Source of the DNA: Chromobotia macracanthus
Lineage: Eukaryota; Chordata; Actinopteri; Cypriniformes; Botiidae
Direction of reading: 5' to 3'
DNA length: 64,000 nucleotides
NCBI GenBank assembly: GCA_036877525.1
Contig: JAZGTH010000141.1
Location: forward strand, 1 to 64,000
This document shows, one piece after another, positions 60,430-64,000 of the stretch. The position numbers and the translations under genes are program-made. The notes under the pieces are model-generated. The model ran no database searches, was not told the origin of the DNA, and worked only from the letters and a program-made list of their open reading frames with translations. Positions within the stretch are counted from its first letter, which is position 1. Each line of letters begins with the position of its first letter.

Positions 60430-62660
60430 CTATCGTAGTTGGAGTTGGATAGTACGATCCCTTCCTAACAAAATGGATGAATTACTTCTCCTCACCTGTA
60501 TTAACAAGGACTTTTCAAACTCTGTTGCATTGTGCTTCACCGAAACCTGGCTGAGCGAAACTATTGCAGACAACACACTGCATCTGCTGGGTTTTCAGCT
60601 GTTCCGCGCGGACCGCATCACAGAAGTAACGGGAAAATCAAGAGGTGGGGGACTGTGTTTCTACATTAACGAAAGTTGGTGTTCAGACATAACAATGCTG
60701 AAGAAGGACAGTTGTATCATTTAATAATGATAAACCATGGTTTAAAACTCAAACAGCTTTGTCACACCAAAGAGGATGCTTACAGGAGTGAGGACAAAAT
60801 ATTGTACAGCCAGGCTACACCAACACCTCCTGCAGCCACCCCTTCAGCCTGCATTCAGGGTCTGTACAGAGGATGTGAGTCAAGTCTTCAAAAAACAGAA
60901 AACTAGGAAAGCTTCAGGCCCAGATGGTGTCTCACTCACCTGTCTAAAGGTCTGCGCTGACCAACTGGCCCCAGTCTTCACACAGATATTCAACTCATCT
61001 CTGGAGCAGTGTAAAGTCCCCTGCAGCTTCAAACACTCAATTATTATATCAGTCCCCCCAAAAAAATCAAAATTACTGGTCTCAATGACTACAGACCCAT
61101 TGCTCTCACATCTGTGGTCATGAAGTCATTGAAAGACTGGTGCTGGCCTACCTGAAGGAAATTACCGGACCCTTGCTGGACCCTCTTCAGTTTGCTTAAA
61201 GGGCAGACAGGTCTGTAGATGATGCAGTTAAAATGGGACTACATTATATCCTGCAACATCTGGAAAGACCTGGGACATACGCAAGTATCTTATTTGTGGA
61301 CTTCAGCAGTTTATGTAGTTTATGTTATGAACTATACCTATGTCTTCATATGGCAAAATCACTGGTAAAAAATAAGTGTGAAAATGTCTCAAAGTGAGAA
61401 AAGGTCTGGCATCATTTGTTTGCAGCACAGCTTAGTTTGATATATTGTTTTGATCTAACGCAATGACATTCATGCATTTGAGGTGTAGCTTATGAGCTGA
61501 GACAGTCCATAGACTGTCAGTGGATCACCAGCTTCCTGACAGGCAACAGCTAGTGAGACTGGGTAAACTCACATCCAGATCCCTCACTACCAGCACTGGC
61601 ACCCCCCAGGGTTGGGTGCTCTCTTCCACTGCTCTTCTCCTTGTACACAAACGACTGCACTACAAAAGATCCCCATGCTTCTGAAATTTGCAGATGATAC
61701 CACAGTCATTGGCCTCATTAAGGATGGTAACGAGTCTGCTTACAGATTGGAGGTTGAACAGTTGGCTGTCTGGTGCACTCACAACAACCTGGAGCTTAAC
61801 ACGCTCAAAACAGTGGAGATGATTGTGGACTTCAGAAGAAAGCCCCTAGCACTCCCCGCACTAACCATCATGGACAGCACTGTGGCAGCAGTGGAGTCAT
61901 TCATGTTCCTGGGCACGAACATCTCTCAAGACTTGAAGTGGGACAATCACATTGACTCTATTGTGAAAAAGGCCCAGCAGAGGTTGTACTTCCCTTGTCA
62001 ACTAAAGAAGTTCAACCTGCAACAGGAGCTGCTCAAACAGTACTCGGCCATCATTGAGTCTGTCCTGTGCTCATCCATGACTGTCTGGTATGGTTCAGCT
62101 GCCAAATCAGACATCAGGAGACTACATCGGACAGTCAGGATGGCTGAGAAGATCATTGGTTCCCCCCTGCCAAACCTTCATGACCTCTATTCCTCCAGAG
62201 TGAGTAAAAGGGCTAAAAAAATCACTTTAGACCCCACACATCCAGCACACTGCCTCTTTCAAATGCTACCCTCTGGCCGGCCCTACAGAGTACCAAGCAT
62301 CAGAACTCCAGACACAAGAACAGTTTTTTCACTCAGGCTATACTAAGTCTGAACAATTAAAACTGTCACACCTCCACACTACCCAACACAACTGTATACT
62401 GCTATATAACATCCCGAATTGTACATCTGTAAATAACAATCATAATCTATACACTTGTAAATAATACTGTAAATAAAATATCTGTGCAGTAATATTCACA
62501 AAACTACTTCTATTGCTGCACTTTATTGTATTATAACTGTTTTCTTATTTTTTCTTATTTTTAATTCTGCACTGGAAGCTCCTGTCACCAAGACAAATTC
62601 CTTGTGTGTGTAAACATACTTGGCAATAAAGCTCTTTCTATTCTATTCTATTCTATTTTA
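60430..62660 (+). mobile_element. non-LTR retrotransposon (jockey/L2/Rex1-like), broken
   Basis: This is one retroposon in three open pieces. 60473-60723 is an endonuclease remnant with FTETWLSETIADN and KSRGGGLCFYINE. 60776-61123 is the start of the reverse transcriptase, with KASGPDGVSLTCLK. 61612-62345 (244 codons) carries LKFADDTTVIGLIKDG (FADD catalytic motif at 61687-61698), DFRRKPLALPAL, SFMFLGTNISQDLKWDNHID and the C-terminal SRVSKRAKKITLDP. Frameshifts, deletions and an unrelated stretch (about 61318-61505) disrupt it. The 3' UTR ends GGCAATAAAGCTC and a (TTCTA)n tail at 62634-62657. Confidence 0.88.
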
Positions 62661-64000
62661 TAAAATATATGCAATAAAAATACCTGAAGATTACACAATG
62701 AAGGAGAATAAAAAGAGGATTGGAGACAAAGAAATACTAACGTAGTAGAGTCTTTAGGAATATAATTATATTATATCGCTGGGAGCAATATTAACAATTT
62801 ACAAAACCCTAAGCTAACTTAAATGTTAGTAGTCTCCCAGTAAACAAGCCAACAGGGTGACAGTGTCAAGGAACCAAAACTCCAATGATGATAGGTAGAA
62901 ATAAAACCTGAGGAGAAGCCAGGCGCTGGAGGAGAACGGAGGGCCAGTTCCCCCTCTGGCATGTTCAAGCTGCAATTTGTAACTTTCTTGGATATAAAGA
63001 GAGAGTTTATAATAATGATTTAAAATTATTTAATGATTTAAAACTGTCTGCTTGATTACCAAACAACAGCACCTATTGACTTCCACTGTATGAAAAAAAA
63101 ACGACTGAGACATTTCTCAAAATATCCTCTTTCATTATCCCTATTAACCTGTTTCCAAGCAGTTTGACAGCACAACATTAGACTCACAGTACTAGATGAA
63201 CAAACAGATTTCAGTGTCAGTCACAGGGGAGTTTGACTAATGTGAATGTGTACATGAATCGTACATACAATGACTTTTTTCATCCTAACAGCCCCTCAGA
63301 CAGCCCTGCTCTGCACTCTGTGCCCCCCACTGCATGAACACAATGCACATGACTGCAGTCACATCATAAGCACAGATGCGCAGCAGGCTGCTTGGCGCCA
63401 CACCGGCTCACTGCCACAGCTGCGTCCAATGTGTGCATAAGCAAACACTCACGCTCCTCTTACCTAACTGTTCAAAGGCCCATATATTTAACCTCTGTTT
63501 CATAAAACAGCTCCATTCAAAACTACATTGAAAATAAAATAACTCTGTTTACTGAAAATTGCATCACCGTCAAAATTCACTCTTTGCCTGTCTTTTGAGT
63601 AGATGTGTCTGGTCTTGTGGTGAATCAGTGTATGTAATTTCACAAAAGAAATCTTCCATCACTAGAAGTGCTGGTCCATGCAAAACTCATCATCATGTTT
63701 CTAGTGTGTTGTGGGGGTTGGGAGGGTATTGCTAGATGATTGTTAATGATTTGACTAGGTTGTTTTGGATGGTTGCTTATTGGCCCAAATCAAAAGAGCC
63801 CATCCCATATATCTATATGGAACTGTGTAAACTGTGCAGTCAAACATGATGTGAACTCCCACAGGAAGCTCACAGCTCAGAGTGGGCCTGTATGAAGTGT
63901 ATGCTGGTTGAGTGTGGGCAGTATGTTCCTGTGGAGCTCTGCACTGGCCAGTGTGTGTTAGTTTGCTAATGATCATGTAGTCTTAGGCGAAGAGGCGCCT

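Larger units (their letters stand above)
58977..64000 (+). other. cep112: cep112 intron 17 (partial)
   Basis: The intron runs off the window. It contains a MITE half (60014-60140), a broken LINE (60430-62660) and a MITE-like fragment near 63054-63131. No further cep112 exon was seen. Confidence 0.65.

Noticed and set aside
1..64000. CRISPR array, phage or bacterial operon
   Set aside because: Tandem repeats present have no unique spacers of regular length and the coding genes are spliced vertebrate genes.

Overview
The window is vertebrate nuclear DNA, most likely from a teleost fish. It has two intron-split genes with GT-AG splice sites and fish-type transposable elements: L2/CR1-like LINEs, a tRNA-derived SINE, Tc1 and hAT DNA transposons, and LTR fragments. 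A cypriniform or related otophysan is favoured by the abundant MITE whose ends resemble AAAGGAATAGTTAACC, but the species cannot be fixed. No bacterial operon, CRISPR array, plasmid or prokaryotic feature is present.

Left side (1-6168): the 5' end of prkca (protein kinase C alpha) lies on the minus strand. Coding exon 1 is 6002-6168 and the 32-nt exon 2 is 5110-5141; the rest of the gene lies off the left edge. A CpG-rich stretch covers exon 1 and its upstream flank.

Middle (6169-12599): the intergenic space is filled with an LTR fragment, a decayed Tc1 element, an L2 LINE remnant and a 21-bp tandem array. They sit between two genes arranged head to head.

Right side (12600-64000): cep112 (centrosomal protein 112, also CCDC46) lies on the plus strand. 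Seventeen coding exons were placed by reading frame, splice sites, intron phase and similarity to the vertebrate protein. Together they encode about 603 residues, roughly the N-terminal two thirds of a protein of about 955 residues in human; the remaining C-terminal exons lie beyond the right edge. The exons occupy about 1.8 kb of 46 kb. The introns hold TE debris, including a 1.46-kb solo LTR carrying a 34-bp minisatellite, nested MITE/hAT insertions, SINEs and a broken LINE at 60.4-62.7 kb.

The genes are not an operon. In human, PRKCA and CEP112 are also close neighbours on 17q24, so the pairing looks like conserved synteny. The most notable observations are a one-base deletion in cep112 exon 2 that breaks the frame, a probable GC-AG intron in cep112, the LTR-borne minisatellite, a 100-bp near-palindrome, a nested hAT-in-MITE insertion, and an unclassified block at 35.7-36.6 kb. 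No previously undescribed system was found.
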